A DNA stretch of 52,338 nt. It comes from Pandoraea sp. ASV26. GTDB lineage: Bacteria > Pseudomonadota > Gammaproteobacteria > Burkholderiales > Burkholderiaceae. The stretch is taken from the NCBI RefSeq assembly GCF_016428915.1, contig NZ_JAELTP010000034.1, forward strand, positions 1-52,338, in the 5' to 3' direction. The position numbers and the translations under genes were made by a program. Shown piece after piece: positions 1 to 8,385 of this stretch (within the stretch, counting starts at the first letter, position 1; every line of letters starts with the position of its first letter). The notes beneath the pieces are model-generated. The model was not told the origin of the DNA. It made no database searches and saw only the letters and a list, made by a program, of their open reading frames with translations.

Positions 1-84
1 GTAGGCGACGGTGTAGCCCATCGTCAGGCCAAAGCCCGGCAAGGCACTCGGCTTGCGCCAGAGGGGAAACAGTGCGGTACTCAT
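1..84 (-). CDS. cysT: Sulfate/thiosulfate ABC transporter permease CysT, N-terminal fragment
   Basis: Only the first 28 codons are in the window. The ATG is the reverse complement of bases 82-84 and the gene continues off the left edge. The peptide begins MSTALFPLWRK and continues with the LPGFGLTMGYT stretch typical of the start of the first membrane segment of CysT/CysU permeases. The gene lies 24 bp downstream of the sulfate-binding protein on the same strand, the usual sbp-cysT-cysW-cysA order. It would form the inner-membrane channel for sulfate and thiosulfate import. The call rests on a short fragment plus context. Confidence 0.8.
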   Translation of the reverse strand, partial: MSTALFPLWRKPSALPGFGLTMGYTVAY

Positions 85-108
85 GCGATGGTCCCTTTGC
101 TCGTCAAG

Positions 109-1140
109 TTACTTCTTGGTGTAGATCTGGTCGAAGATGCCGCCATCGGCGAAGTGCTTGGCCTGCGTCTTCGTCCAGCCACCCAGATCGGCGTCGACCG
201 TGTAGAGCTTGAGCTTCGGATATTGGGACTCGTACTTCTTCGCGATTTCCGGCAAGCGCGGACGGTAGAAGTGCTTCGCGGCGATTTCCTGACCTTGCGG
301 CGAGTACAGCCATTGCAGATACGCTTCGGCGGCCTTGCGGGTACCGTGCTTGTCGACGTTCTTGTCGACCAAGGCCACCGGCGGCTCCGTCAGAATCGAC
401 GACGACGGCACCACGATGTCGAACTTGTCCGGACCGAGATCCTTCACCGACAGCAGCGCCTCGTTCTCCCAGGCGATCAGCACGTCGCCGATGCCGCGCT
501 CCACGAAGGTCGTGGTGGCACCGCGCGCGCCGGAGTCGAGCACGCCAACGTTCTTGTAGAGCGCCCTGACGAAGTCCTGCGCCTTTTGCTCATTGCCGCC
601 CGGTTGCTTGAGCGCATAAAGCCATGCCGCAAGGTAGTTCCAGCGCGCGCCGGCCGACGTCTTCGGGTTCGGCGTCACAACGCTGATGCCCGGCTTGACG
701 AGATCGCCCCAGTCCTTGATGCCCTTGGGATTGCCCTTGCGCACCAGCAGCACGATCGTGGACGTGTACGGCGTGGCGTTGTCCGGCAAACGCTTCTGCC
801 AGTCCTTGTTCACGAGACCGGCCTGTGCCAGTTCGTCGATGTCGGCCGAGATGCCGAGCGTGACGACGTCGGCGGGCGCGCCATCGAGCACGGTACGGGC
901 TTGCTTGCCCGAGCCGCCGTGCGAGGCCTTCACCGTCACCGTGTCGCCGGTGGTCTGCTTGTAGTGGGCTTCGAAGGCCTTGTTGTAGTCCGAGTACAGC
1001 TCACGCGTCGGGTCATACGACACGTTGAGCAGCGACAGGCTCGCCGCCTGCGCCTGAATCGTCATGCCGGCGGCCAGTGCCAGGCCACCCAGTGCCACCA
1101 CCAGCTTTTTAGCTTTCCATCCCCGTGCTGCTTTGCTCAT
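109..1140 (-). CDS. sbp: Periplasmic sulfate-binding protein of the sulfate ABC transporter
   Basis: A 343-residue periplasmic solute-binding protein that would deliver sulfate to the CysTWA transporter. It opens with a Lys/Arg-rich segment and a hydrophobic stretch ending near AQA (about residue 32), a classical Sec signal peptide. The mature part begins with [13 protein letters not shown], the signature of sulfate/thiosulfate-binding proteins. It also has [11 protein letters not shown] (anion-contacting loop), VTLG and the [16 protein letters not shown] motif of the Sbp/CysP family. I chose the ATG at 1140 because an AAGGAG Shine-Dalgarno sits 8 nt upstream; a GTG at 1149 would be too close to it. 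It is first in the operon, with cysT following 24 bp later. Confidence 0.93.
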   Translation of the reverse strand: MSKAARGWKAKKLVVALGGLALAAGMTIQAQAASLSLLNVSYDPTRELYSDYNKAFEAHYKQTTGDTVTVKASHGGSGKQARTVLDGAPADVVTLGISADIDELAQAGLVNKDWQKRLPDNATPYTSTIVLLVRKGNPKGIKDWGDLVKPGISVVTPNPKTSAGARWNYLAAWLYALKQPGGNEQKAQDFVRALYKNVGVLDSGARGATTTFVERGIGDVLIAWENEALLSVKDLGPDKFDIVVPSSSILTEPPVALVDKNVDKHGTRKAAEAYLQWLYSPQGQEIAAKHFYRPRLPEIAKKYESQYPKLKLYTVDADLGGWTKTQAKHFADGGIFDQIYTKK

Positions 1141-1195
1141 GACTTGCACTCCTTGTTTGCTTCTCGTGTGTAGGAGGCCAGTCTATGAGGGCGGC

Positions 1196-1250
1196 TAAAT
1201 AATTAAAAATAATATTTTTTCTTTTGTTTATGCCGGAATAAGGATTAGAG
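1196..1250 (-). promoter_or_regulatory. AT-rich control region of the sulfate-uptake operon, possible CysB site
   Basis: About 50 bp of very AT-rich DNA stands out in this GC-rich window, 55-110 bp upstream of sbp. It contains the dyad TTAT-N6-ATAA (1228-1241) and a TATTAT -10-like hexamer read on the minus strand (1209-1214), with no good -35. Poor -35 boxes next to AT-rich dyads are typical of CysB/Cbl-activated sulfur genes. The assignment to CysB is inference from this pattern and the downstream genes. Confidence 0.4.
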
Positions 1251-1391
1251 AAATCGTGCTGAGGGCGCGAACCGGGCCCCGCAAACGTGCGCAAAGCCCG
1301 TCCCAGCGGCCTGCCGAGAGCGCCGGGGCGACCACGCTGTGGCAAGAACTTCATGCACTACTTGAAGTTTTCCCTTGCGTTTTTGCAAACA

Positions 1392-1407
1392 CTGTACAAA
1401 AATACAG
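1392..1407 (+). promoter_or_regulatory. LexA operator (SOS box) 1
   Basis: Perfect CTGT-N8-ACAG match (CTGTACAAAAATACAG), 27 bp before the lexA start codon and overlapping the likely -10 region. A LexA dimer here would repress lexA itself (autoregulation). Confidence 0.9.
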
Positions 1408-1411
1408 CCAC

Positions 1412-1427
1412 CTGTGCTTCCATACAG
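1412..1427 (+). promoter_or_regulatory. LexA operator (SOS box) 2
   Basis: Second CTGT-N8-ACAG site (CTGTGCTTCCATACAG), exactly 20 bp after the first, so two LexA dimers would bind on the same DNA face two turns apart. It ends 7 bp before the lexA ATG. Confidence 0.88.
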
Positions 1428-1434
1428 TGATGCC

Positions 1435-2088
1435 ATGATCAAACTTACCGCCCGACAACAGCAGGTCTACGAACTGGTCCGACAAGCGATCGAGCGCACC
1501 GGCTTTCCGCCGACGCGCGCGGAAATCGCCGCCGAACTCGGCTTCTCTTCCGCCAATGCCGCGGAGGAGCACCTGCGGGCGCTGGCGCGCAAAGGGGTGA
1601 TCGAATTGGCGCCGGGGCAGTCCCGCGGCATCCGCCTCAAGCGTCTGGACGAAGCCGGTGGCGTGCACCAGTTCACGTTGCCGCATATGGGCCTGATGCA
1701 ACTGTCGCTGCCGCTCGTCGGACGCGTCGCTGCCGGCAGCCCGATCCTCGCGCAGGAACATATTGAACGCAACTTCCAGTGCGACCCGAACATGTTCGCG
1801 CGCCAACCCGATTACCTGCTGAAGGTGCGCGGGATGTCGATGCGCGACGCCGGCATTCTCGACGGCGATCTGCTGGCCGTCCAAAAGGCTGCCGACGCAC
1901 GCGAGGGCCAGATCGTCGTAGCGCGCCTTGGCGATGACGTGACCGTCAAACGCTTTCACCGTGTGCCGGGCGGCGTCGAGCTGATTGCCGAGAATCCCGA
2001 CTTCGAGAATATCAACGTCGATGAAGGTAGCGGCGACTTTGCGCTGGAAGGGATTGCGGTCGGCCTGATCCGCAACAACGATCTCTAA
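1435..2088 (+). CDS. lexA: LexA, SOS-response repressor and self-cleaving protease
   Basis: A 217-residue LexA, the family's usual length for betaproteobacteria. The start [15 protein letters not shown] is the canonical LexA N-terminus; upstream in-frame codons run through the SOS boxes and are not coding. Residues 1-70 form the winged helix-turn-helix that binds CTGT-N8-ACAG. The self-cleavage site is Ala100-Gly101 in VAAGSP. The catalytic Ser135 lies in GMSMRDAG and Lys172 in DDVTVKR. RecA filaments on single-stranded DNA stimulate cleavage and derepress DNA-repair genes. Two tandem LexA boxes lie immediately upstream. No imuA/dinB-type partner follows; the next gene is a small unrecognised protein. 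Confidence 0.97.
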   Translation: MIKLTARQQQVYELVRQAIERTGFPPTRAEIAAELGFSSANAAEEHLRALARKGVIELAPGQSRGIRLKRLDEAGGVHQFTLPHMGLMQLSLPLVGRVAAGSPILAQEHIERNFQCDPNMFARQPDYLLKVRGMSMRDAGILDGDLLAVQKAADAREGQIVVARLGDDVTVKRFHRVPGGVELIAENPDFENINVDEGSGDFALEGIAVGLIRNNDL

Positions 2089-2098
2089 GCGCGAATCC

Positions 2099-2125
2099 GG
2101 GGACTGCGCTGCGTAGCGCAGCACC
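2099..2125 (+). terminator. GC-rich hairpin after lexA
   Basis: Stem CTGCGCT (2104-2110), loop GCGT, AGCGCAG (2115-2121), extended by GGGG/CCCC with small bulges. There is no T-tract, so it could be a weak terminator or an mRNA 3' stabiliser. Confidence 0.35.
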
Positions 2126-2255
2126 CCACTCCCTGAAGATTTGCATTTCCGACTGCGCCGGGCTGGGTCCGGCGCCCGTGCCCTGCTGCGCCCGCGATTT
2201 GGAAATACGTGGCAGGACGCGTCCCTCAGACCCACATTGGAACAAGGATCGCATC

Positions 2256-2675
2256 ATGGCTCGACTCTTTGGTTTGCTGCGTACGTCTTTCGGTCAACCG
2301 CACGTGCGCGTGTCGTCTCAGGCTCGGCTGTCGGCCGTGTATGGGCTCTCGGCCCTGTCCGGCCCGTTTGCCTGCGCGCCTGCCATCGCCCGCTCGTACA
2401 CAGTGCCCGCTCGTGCACGCACCACGGCCCTGCCCCGCACGCTTGCGGCCGCTGTAGCGTCGGCAACGCGTCGCGCATGCCCGTCCGGAAAAGCCGTCAA
2501 GGCGTCGCGTACCGTGCGCGAACGCCAACGTAGCGACGTGCAAGACACCCCCGCAGGTCATGACGTGCGCGTGTATCGCGACGTGTCGCATATCGTGATG
2601 GTGGGCAGCATCGCCGATATCTGCCGCAAACTCGATCAGGCGGTCGGCGAGCAGTTCTGCCTGGCCGCGGTTTAA
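2256..2675 (+). CDS. Small hypothetical protein downstream of lexA
   Basis: I do not recognise this 139-residue protein. The ATG at 2256 has an AAGGA Shine-Dalgarno 7 nt upstream (ACAAGGATCGCATC). The first ~95 residues are rich in Ala, Arg, Ser and Thr with scattered Cys, low in complexity and probably disordered. The last ~35 residues look folded: VRVYRDVSHIVMVGSIADIC followed by RKLDQAVGEQFCL suggests strand-helix structure. It lies 167 bp after lexA on the same strand with no LexA box of its own. Antisense frames are open here too, so base composition alone could explain the frame; the RBS and ordered C-terminus argue for a real gene. Confidence 0.5.
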   Translation: MARLFGLLRTSFGQPHVRVSSQARLSAVYGLSALSGPFACAPAIARSYTVPARARTTALPRTLAAAVASATRRACPSGKAVKASRTVRERQRSDVQDTPAGHDVRVYRDVSHIVMVGSIADICRKLDQAVGEQFCLAAV

Positions 2676-2734
2676 GCATCCAATCTAAGCGTCCAGTCGC
2701 TTCAGGCTCCCCGCTGCCACATCACGCCATGGGA

Positions 2735-3847
2735 TTACTGTCCTAGCTGACGCAGCGGGTTGTCCGCACCGAGACGATCCCCTTCGAAGAAGCGCGCGAC
2801 GTCTGCCGCTTTGACGGCTTCAATGTCGGCGTGCTGCCAACGCGGCGCGTGATCCTTATCGACGACCAATGCGCGAATGCCTTCGACACTCTCGGCCCCC
2901 GTACGACCGTCGAGATTGAAAACGCTGCGCATCATCAACCACTCCTCGCGCAGCTCTTCGGCTAACGACAACTTGCGTGCGCGGCGCACCTGCTCGAGCG
3001 TGACGCACACCATCAACGGCGAGCGTTTGGTGCGCAGCAGATGTTCCGTCTCTTCCGCCCAACCCGAGTATTCGCAACGCGCTTCGTGCTTGAGCGCCTT
3101 CAGGATGGCCGGCATGTCCGAGAGGCCGAAGTGACTGTCGATCACGTCGCGCAGCGGTGCGAGCTTGCCCGGCGCCAGACCCGCAGGCGGCAGACCTTCA
3201 CGGGCGAATGTGCGTGCGGCATCGAGCACCGCGTCGCTGTCCTGCCATTCGCCGTTCGCCAGCAACTCGCACAGTGCGGGCAATGAGGCGCGCGGGATGA
3301 CCACGTCGGCAAGACCGATTTCACACGCGTCGACCGCGCCGAATACGATGCCGGTCGTGCCGAGATACTCGCCGAGATGGCCCGCCAGATTCGCGAGGAA
3401 GTAGCCACCGCCCACGTCAGGGAACAGACCGATGGCAGTCTCCGGCATCGCCATGCGCGTGGCTTCGGTCACGATACGCAGCGCCGCGCCCTGCGAGATC
3501 CCCATGCCACCGCCCATCACCACACCGTCCATCAGCGCAATGTAGGGCTTCGGGTACGTGGCGATCGTGTAGTTCAGTGTGTACTCGTCCGTGAAGAAAT
3601 CCATGATGTCGGTGCGCCCGGCGCTCACGGCTTCGTGGAAATAGCGAATATCGCCTCCGGCACACAGCCCCTTCTCGCCCTCGCCCTGCAAGACGACACC
3701 CAGCACCCTGGGATCGTCGCGCCAGGCGCCGAGCGCCAACGCCATCGCACGAATCATGTCGTGAGAGAGCGCGTTGAGCGCCTTCGGACGAGCGAGGGTA
3801 ATGAAGCCGATGCGGCCGCGGATTTCGGTTCGAACAAATTCGGTCAT
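2735..3847 (-). CDS. Enoyl-CoA hydratase/isomerase family protein, 3-hydroxyisobutyryl-CoA hydrolase-like
   Basis: A 370-residue crotonase-fold enzyme of the long ECH_2 subgroup, whose best-known member hydrolyses 3-hydroxyisobutyryl-CoA in valine breakdown. I see the family blocks RPKALNALSHDM near residue 18, GLCAGGDIRYF (oxyanion-hole loop, about residue 65), YPKPYIALMDGVVMGGGMG (about residue 100), and MPETAIGLFPDVGGGYFL with the Glu and Asp that mark hydrolases. Typical hydratases are about 260 residues; the extra C-terminal part fits HIBCH. The start MTEFVRTEIRGRIG at 3847 matches family N-termini; the longer frame to 3895 adds 16 unlikely residues. Substrate is inferred. It stands alone, without other valine-degradation genes nearby. 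Confidence 0.85.
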   Translation of the reverse strand: MTEFVRTEIRGRIGFITLARPKALNALSHDMIRAMALALGAWRDDPRVLGVVLQGEGEKGLCAGGDIRYFHEAVSAGRTDIMDFFTDEYTLNYTIATYPKPYIALMDGVVMGGGMGISQGAALRIVTEATRMAMPETAIGLFPDVGGGYFLANLAGHLGEYLGTTGIVFGAVDACEIGLADVVIPRASLPALCELLANGEWQDSDAVLDAARTFAREGLPPAGLAPGKLAPLRDVIDSHFGLSDMPAILKALKHEARCEYSGWAEETEHLLRTKRSPLMVCVTLEQVRRARKLSLAEELREEWLMMRSVFNLDGRTGAESVEGIRALVVDKDHAPRWQHADIEAVKAADVARFFEGDRLGADNPLRQLGQ

Positions 3848-3966
3848 GTCTGGCGAGTGCTTCGGAAATGTCAACGGAACGGACGCGCGCAACACGGTCC
3901 TCTCTCAGGGGCTATCGACAGCGTGCGGACACCACTGCGCCGCACTTCGGAAACCACCACAGAAAC

Positions 3967-3995
3967 AAAAAAGCCGGTGCAAGGCACCGGCTTTC
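3967..3995 (-). terminator. Rho-independent terminator of typA
   Basis: Stem AAGCCGGTGC (3971-3980), loop AAG, GCACCGGCTT (3984-3993). Read on the minus strand it is followed by TTTTTT. It lies about 70 bp after the typA stop. Confidence 0.9.
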
Positions 3996-4061
3996 TTTCC
4001 AACAGACTAGTGTCGATGCGCAGCCGACTCTCATCCGCTACGCCGCGATACCAACGCCGGC

Positions 4062-5885
4062 TTACTTCTCTTCACGCGAAGCGCGCTTACGCTCATGTTC
4101 CTTGAGGTAGCGCTTGCGCAGACGAATCGTCTGCGGCGTGACTTCGACCAGTTCGTCGTCGTCGATGAATTCGACCGCGTATTCGAGGCTCATCGCGATC
4201 GGCGGCACCAGACGCACGGCTTCGTCGGTACCCGACGCACGCACGTTCGTGAGTTGCTTGCCCTTGATCGGGTTGACCACGAGGTCGTTATCACGGCTAT
4301 GGATACCGATGATCATGCCTTCGTACAGGGCGTCGCCCGGCGACACGAACATACGGCCGCGATCTTGCAGCTTCCACAGCGCGTAGGCCACGGCGGCACC
4401 GTCGTCCTGCGAGATCAGCACGCCATTGCGACGTTCACCCAGCGTACCGTCCTTGAGCGGTGCGTAGGCGTCGAAAATGTGGCTCATCAGGCCCGTGCCA
4501 CGGGTCATCGACAGGAAGTCGCCCTGGAAGCCGATCAGGCCGCGAGCCGGAATGCGGTATTCGAGGCGCGTACGACCGCGGCCGTCCGACACCATGTCCA
4601 GCATTTCGCCCTTGCGGCGGCCAATTTCTTCCATGACCGCGCCCTGGTGATCGTCTTCCACGTCGATGGTCAGCATTTCGTACGGCTCATGCTTCACGCC
4701 GTCGATTTCCTTGAGCACCACGCGCGGACGCGACACGGCCAGTTCATAGCCTTCGCGACGCATGTTCTCGATAAGAATCGTCAGGTGCAGTTCGCCACGG
4801 CCCGACACTTCGAAGACAGAGTCTTCCGCAGTATCCTTCACGCGCAGCGCAACGTTGTGATTCAGTTCCTTGTGCAGACGGTCGCGGATCTGACGGCTCG
4901 TCACGAACTTGCCTTCACGGCCGGCCAGCGGCGACGTGTTCACGCAGAAGTTCATGGTGAGCGTCGGCTCGTCCACGGTCAGCAGCGGCAGGGCTTCCGG
5001 CGTGTCCACGTCGCAAATCGTTGCGCCGATACCCACGTCTTCAATCCCGTTGATCAGCACGATATCGCCGGCTTGCGCGCCTTCGGGCGACATCACGCGC
5101 TCCAGGCCTTCGAACGTCAGCACCTGATTGATCTTGCGCTTGAGCACTTCGCCTTCCGGACCGAAGCGCATCACCACTTGCTGACCCGGCTTGATACGGC
5201 CTCGCGTGATACGGCCAATACCGATCCGGCCAACGAACGTCGAGTAGTCGAGCGAGCTGATCTGCAATTGCAGCGGGCCATCGACGTCGGCTTCGCGGAC
5301 CGGCACATGTTCGAGAATCGCTTCGAACAGCGGGCGCATGGTGCCTTCGCGGGCTTCCGAGTCGAGGCTGGCGTAGCCGTTCAGGGCCGACGCGTACACG
5401 ACCGGGAAGTCGAGCTGCTCGTCGGTCGCGCCCAGCTTGTCCATCAGATCGAACGTCTGGTTGATTACCCAATCCGGACGTGCGCCCGGACGGTCGATCT
5501 TGTTGACCACAACGATCGGCTTCAGACCGAGGCCGAGGGCCTTGCGGGTCACGAAGCGGGTTTGCGGCATCGGGCCTTCGACAGCGTCGACCAGCAACAA
5601 CACACTGTCGACCATCGAAAGCACACGCTCCACCTCACCGCCGAAGTCCGCGTGTCCCGGGGTATCGACGATGTTGATGTGGGTGCCTTCGTACTCGACG
5701 GCGCAGTTTTTGGCGAGGATCGTGATGCCGCGCTCTTTTTCAATGTCGTTCGAGTCCATCACGCGTTCAGCGACTTGCTGGTTTTCGCGGAAAGTGCCCG
5801 ACTGGCGCAGCAATTGGTCGACGAGCGTGGTTTTGCCGTGGTCGACGTGCGCGATGATGGCGATGTTACGGAGAGCGCGGGTCAT
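4062..5885 (-). CDS. typA: Ribosome-associated translational GTPase TypA/BipA
   Basis: A 607-residue translational GTPase of the EF-G-like group that binds the ribosome and helps 50S assembly and stress or low-temperature growth. The G domain is complete: P-loop AHVDHGKTT at residues 12-20, GITILAKN switch region, [12 protein letters not shown] and NKIDRPGA. The characteristic BipA C-terminal half follows, ending in a basic tail ([18 protein letters not shown]). Length matches E. coli TypA (607). In the related genera I know, typA often sits near truB; here an exporter block lies between them. It is divergent from marR and has its own terminator. Confidence 0.97.
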   Translation of the reverse strand: MTRALRNIAIIAHVDHGKTTLVDQLLRQSGTFRENQQVAERVMDSNDIEKERGITILAKNCAVEYEGTHINIVDTPGHADFGGEVERVLSMVDSVLLLVDAVEGPMPQTRFVTRKALGLGLKPIVVVNKIDRPGARPDWVINQTFDLMDKLGATDEQLDFPVVYASALNGYASLDSEAREGTMRPLFEAILEHVPVREADVDGPLQLQISSLDYSTFVGRIGIGRITRGRIKPGQQVVMRFGPEGEVLKRKINQVLTFEGLERVMSPEGAQAGDIVLINGIEDVGIGATICDVDTPEALPLLTVDEPTLTMNFCVNTSPLAGREGKFVTSRQIRDRLHKELNHNVALRVKDTAEDSVFEVSGRGELHLTILIENMRREGYELAVSRPRVVLKEIDGVKHEPYEMLTIDVEDDHQGAVMEEIGRRKGEMLDMVSDGRGRTRLEYRIPARGLIGFQGDFLSMTRGTGLMSHIFDAYAPLKDGTLGERRNGVLISQDDGAAVAYALWKLQDRGRMFVSPGDALYEGMIIGIHSRDNDLVVNPIKGKQLTNVRASGTDEAVRLVPPIAMSLEYAVEFIDDDELVEVTPQTIRLRKRYLKEHERKRASREEK

Positions 5886-5922
5886 GAAGAAGGTGCTCGA
5901 AAAAGCCTTTGGAGAATCGGCG

Positions 5923-5952
5923 ATTCTACCACTTGCACATGTCTCACGTCAT
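5923..5952 (-). promoter_or_regulatory. Possible sigma70 promoter of typA
   Basis: On the minus strand, ATGACG (5947-5952), an 18-bp spacer and TAGAAT (5923-5928), 38 bp upstream of the typA ATG. The -10 is good, the -35 is weak. Confidence 0.35.
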
Positions 5953-6090
5953 GGCATTTCTGCAATGCAACAAGGGGGTACGGCTTTGACTCACCTTCGT
6001 CACGAAATTTTCCGCGTCCTCCGTCCCCGCTTTCTTGCCGTCTTGCACCAATTTAGAGCAAACAATCTAATTTTTACTCCAATATTTGCC

Positions 6091-6105
6091 TAGTCAACTA
6101 TTGCA
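6091..6105 (+). promoter_or_regulatory. Putative MarR-type operator, copy 1
   Basis: TAGTCAACTATTGCA. It recurs with one substitution at 6145-6159 and in degenerate form at 6720-6734. This copy contains the short dyad TAGT-CA-ACTA and ends just upstream of the -35 of the marR promoter. Confidence 0.6.
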
Positions 6106-6110
6106 TGACC

Positions 6111-6138
6111 TTGAATTTTATTAAGTGGACGCTATAAT
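6111..6138 (+). promoter_or_regulatory. Sigma70 promoter of marR
   Basis: TTGAAT (6111-6116), 16-bp spacer, perfect TATAAT (6133-6138), 32 bp before the marR start codon. It is bracketed by two copies of the putative operator, the arrangement expected for autorepression. Confidence 0.75.
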
Positions 6139-6140
6139 CG

Positions 6141-6159
6141 TGACTAGTCAACCATTGCA
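6141..6159 (+). promoter_or_regulatory. Putative MarR-type operator, copy 2
   Basis: TAGTCAACCATTGCA (6145-6159) preceded by TGAC, so TGACTAGTCA (6141-6150) is a perfect 10-bp palindrome. It begins 3 bp after the TATAAT, where a bound repressor would block RNA polymerase. Confidence 0.6.
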
Positions 6160-6170
6160 GCAACACGAAA

Positions 6171-6680
6171 ATGAGCGAACCGCCCGTCACCCTCTCCGCT
6201 ACGACGCCCACGTCGCAGCCGGACGCGCCCCACAGCGATCCGCCTCGCAACGCTTACGACATCGATGATTCCCTCGGGTATCTCGTCGCGCGAGTGCGTC
6301 AGTTGATCATGGCCGAGTTGACGAAGGAAACGTCGCAGTACGGTTTGACGAGCACGCAGGCGACCATGCTCTATAAGGTGGCCACGGGCAAGAGCAAGAC
6401 GGCCGCCGATCTGGCGCGTGATTACTGCATCGACGCGAGCGCGGTCACCCGCCTGCTCGACCGGCTCGAAGCGCACGGTTTGCTGGTGCGTGAGCGCAGC
6501 AAGATGGATCGCCGCACGGTGAACCTGAGCGCGACCGAAGCCGGATATGCGATGGCCGACCGGATGCCCGACATTTTCGTGCGTGCCGCCGACCATCTGA
6601 TGCGCGGTTTTACCTTGGAGGAAGTGGGTTTTCTGAAGAGCCTGTTGCGGCGAGTCATCGCCAACGGCGAGTCGGGGTGA
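6171..6680 (+). CDS. MarR-family transcriptional repressor of the adjacent efflux operon
   Basis: A 169-residue MarR-type winged-helix dimer. Residues about 30-60 (DDSLGYLVARVRQLIM) form the dimerisation helices. The DNA-binding helix lies in KTAADLARDYCIDASAVTRL and the wing in VRERSKMDRRTVNLSATE, including the Asp-Arg-Arg wing tip conserved in the family. The first ~25 residues are Pro/Thr/Ala-rich and probably disordered. It is followed after 118 bp by a complete tripartite export system in the same direction, as in emrRAB-type loci. Such repressors release DNA on binding phenolic or other lipophilic ligands; the ligand cannot be read from sequence. Repeated sites upstream and before the next gene suggest it controls both. 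Confidence 0.9.
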   Translation: MSEPPVTLSATTPTSQPDAPHSDPPRNAYDIDDSLGYLVARVRQLIMAELTKETSQYGLTSTQATMLYKVATGKSKTAADLARDYCIDASAVTRLLDRLEAHGLLVRERSKMDRRTVNLSATEAGYAMADRMPDIFVRAADHLMRGFTLEEVGFLKSLLRRVIANGESG

Positions 6681-6718
6681 CGGTGAAAACGTTCCGATCT
6701 GCCCCAGAAAAGTATGAC

Positions 6719-6735
6719 GAGTCCACTATTTCATG
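6719..6735 (+). promoter_or_regulatory. Putative MarR-type operator, copy 3, before the efflux genes
   Basis: GAGTCCACTATTTCATG resembles AGTCAACTATTGCATG of copy 1. It sits 64 bp before the start of the outer-membrane factor gene. Its position suggests direct repression of the pump genes; degeneracy makes this less certain than copies 1 and 2. Confidence 0.45.
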
Positions 6736-6798
6736 CCCTCGTCAGTGCCCGATTCCCGATTATTGTCAGTACAAGACGTCACCCGTAAAGGTTTTGCG

Positions 6799-8316
6799 AT
6801 GAAAGCCGCCTCACCATTCCTCCCGCGTGTGCGGGCCCGCTCAGCGATTTCCGCCCTCTGTCTGGCGGCTGTGACGCTGGGCTTTGCCGGTTGTGCGAAC
6901 TTCGCCGGCATCCACAGCGACAAGCAGATCAGCTCGCCCGATCAGTATCAGACCCAGCGCAGCCTGCCCGCCGAGGGCGGCCAATGGCCGGGCACCGACT
7001 GGGCGAAGCGCTTTGGCGATCCGCAACTCGTCGCGCTGATCGACGAAGCCCTCGCCGGCAATCCCGATCTGGCCATGGCGGCCGCCCGGTTGAAGGCGGC
7101 ACAGGCACAAACCGAAGGCGCGGCGGCTGCCCTGCTGCCGTCGGTCGGCTTCTCGGGCGATGTCTATCGCACCCAGTTCACGCAAAACACCATCTACCCG
7201 CCGGGCTACGGCGGTACGTGGTTCACGCAGGGCGACCTGACGGCCTCGCTGTCGTGGGAACTCGACCTGTGGGGCAAGAACCGGTCGGCACGCGCCCAAG
7301 CGATCTCGGCCGAGCGCGCCGAAGAGGCGGAAGATCAGGAAGTGCGGCTCTCACTGGCCACTGCCGTAGCACGTGCGTACAACCAGCTCGCCCAGCAATA
7401 TGCGCTGCATGACGTGCTCGAGCGCATCAGCAAGCAGCGCCAGGACCTGGGCAAGCTCACCGCCGATCGCGTGCGTGCCGGTCTCGATACGCAAGTCGAG
7501 CAGAAGCAGGCCGACAGCAACAGCGCCGACATTCAGACGCAACTCGCACAACTCGACGGTCAGATCCTGCTCACGCGCCATCAACTCGGCGTGTTGCTCG
7601 GCAAGGGCCCGGACCGTGGTCTGGACATTGCGCCGCCGAAGCTCGCGCAATTGGCCACCCCCGCCCTGCCCGATAACCTGCCGCTCACCCTGCTCGGCCG
7701 TCGCCCCGACATTGTGTCGGCACGGTGGGCCGTGGAAGCGCAGCTCAAGGGCGTGGATGTCGCGAAGGCACGTTTCTACCCGGACGTGAACCTCAACGCC
7801 GCGTTCGGCTTCTCCACCTTCGGGCTGGGCAAGCTGATCGATCCGACCAGCCAGAACATTCAGGCCGGCCCTGCGATTTCGCTGCCGATCTTCGACGGCG
7901 GCCGTCTGCGCGCCAACCTCAAGGGCCAGTACGCCGCGTATGAAAACGCGGTGGCGAACTACGACTCGACGCTCAACCAGGCGCTCGGCGACATCGCCGA
8001 TCGCATGTCGTCGATTCGCTCGGCCGACAAGCAGATGGTGTCGCAACGCGTCGCGCAGGACGCCGCACAGCGTGCCTACGATCTGGCCGTCGAGCGCTAC
8101 AAGGCCGGCCTCACGCCGCAGTTGACCGTGCTCACCGCCGAATCGTCGCTGCTCGCGCAGGAACAGGCGCGCGTGAATATCGACAGCGCACGACGCGACC
8201 AGCAGATCGGCCTGATCAAGGCATTGGGCGGCGGCTTCGATGCGCAAGCGTCGGGCCTCGTCGTGGGTCAGGAGCGCCCGGCAACGACCGAAGGCGACGC
8301 CACACAGACGCACTGA
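6799..8316 (+). CDS. NodT-family outer-membrane efflux lipoprotein (TolC-like)
   Basis: A 505-residue outer-membrane factor forming the exit duct of a tripartite pump. I chose the ATG at 6799 (MKAASPFLPRVRARS) because AAAGG lies 8 nt upstream and it gives a proper lipoprotein signal. A basic n-region and hydrophobic segment run to the lipobox LGFAGC, with Cys at about residue 33. The two OEP repeats are visible: DPQLVALIDEALAGNPDLAMAAARLKAAQAQ opens the first, and FDGGRLRANLKGQYAAYENAVANY lies in the second. ELDLWGKNRSARAQA is the NodT/OprM hallmark. It is followed 69 bp later by the adaptor gene. Starting at 6733 would add 22 residues and spoil the signal peptide. Confidence 0.92.
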   Translation: MKAASPFLPRVRARSAISALCLAAVTLGFAGCANFAGIHSDKQISSPDQYQTQRSLPAEGGQWPGTDWAKRFGDPQLVALIDEALAGNPDLAMAAARLKAAQAQTEGAAAALLPSVGFSGDVYRTQFTQNTIYPPGYGGTWFTQGDLTASLSWELDLWGKNRSARAQAISAERAEEAEDQEVRLSLATAVARAYNQLAQQYALHDVLERISKQRQDLGKLTADRVRAGLDTQVEQKQADSNSADIQTQLAQLDGQILLTRHQLGVLLGKGPDRGLDIAPPKLAQLATPALPDNLPLTLLGRRPDIVSARWAVEAQLKGVDVAKARFYPDVNLNAAFGFSTFGLGKLIDPTSQNIQAGPAISLPIFDGGRLRANLKGQYAAYENAVANYDSTLNQALGDIADRMSSIRSADKQMVSQRVAQDAAQRAYDLAVERYKAGLTPQLTVLTAESSLLAQEQARVNIDSARRDQQIGLIKALGGGFDAQASGLVVGQERPATTEGDATQTH

Positions 8317-8385
8317 CCGACAGCGGCACGTCACACATACAAGACGAACAACGTCAAAGCACATTGAGAGATTAGTACGGAGCAA

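Noticed and set aside
4095-6056. 653-residue open frame opposite typA
   Set aside because: Composition-driven antisense frame, no recognisable protein and no RBS; typA is certain.
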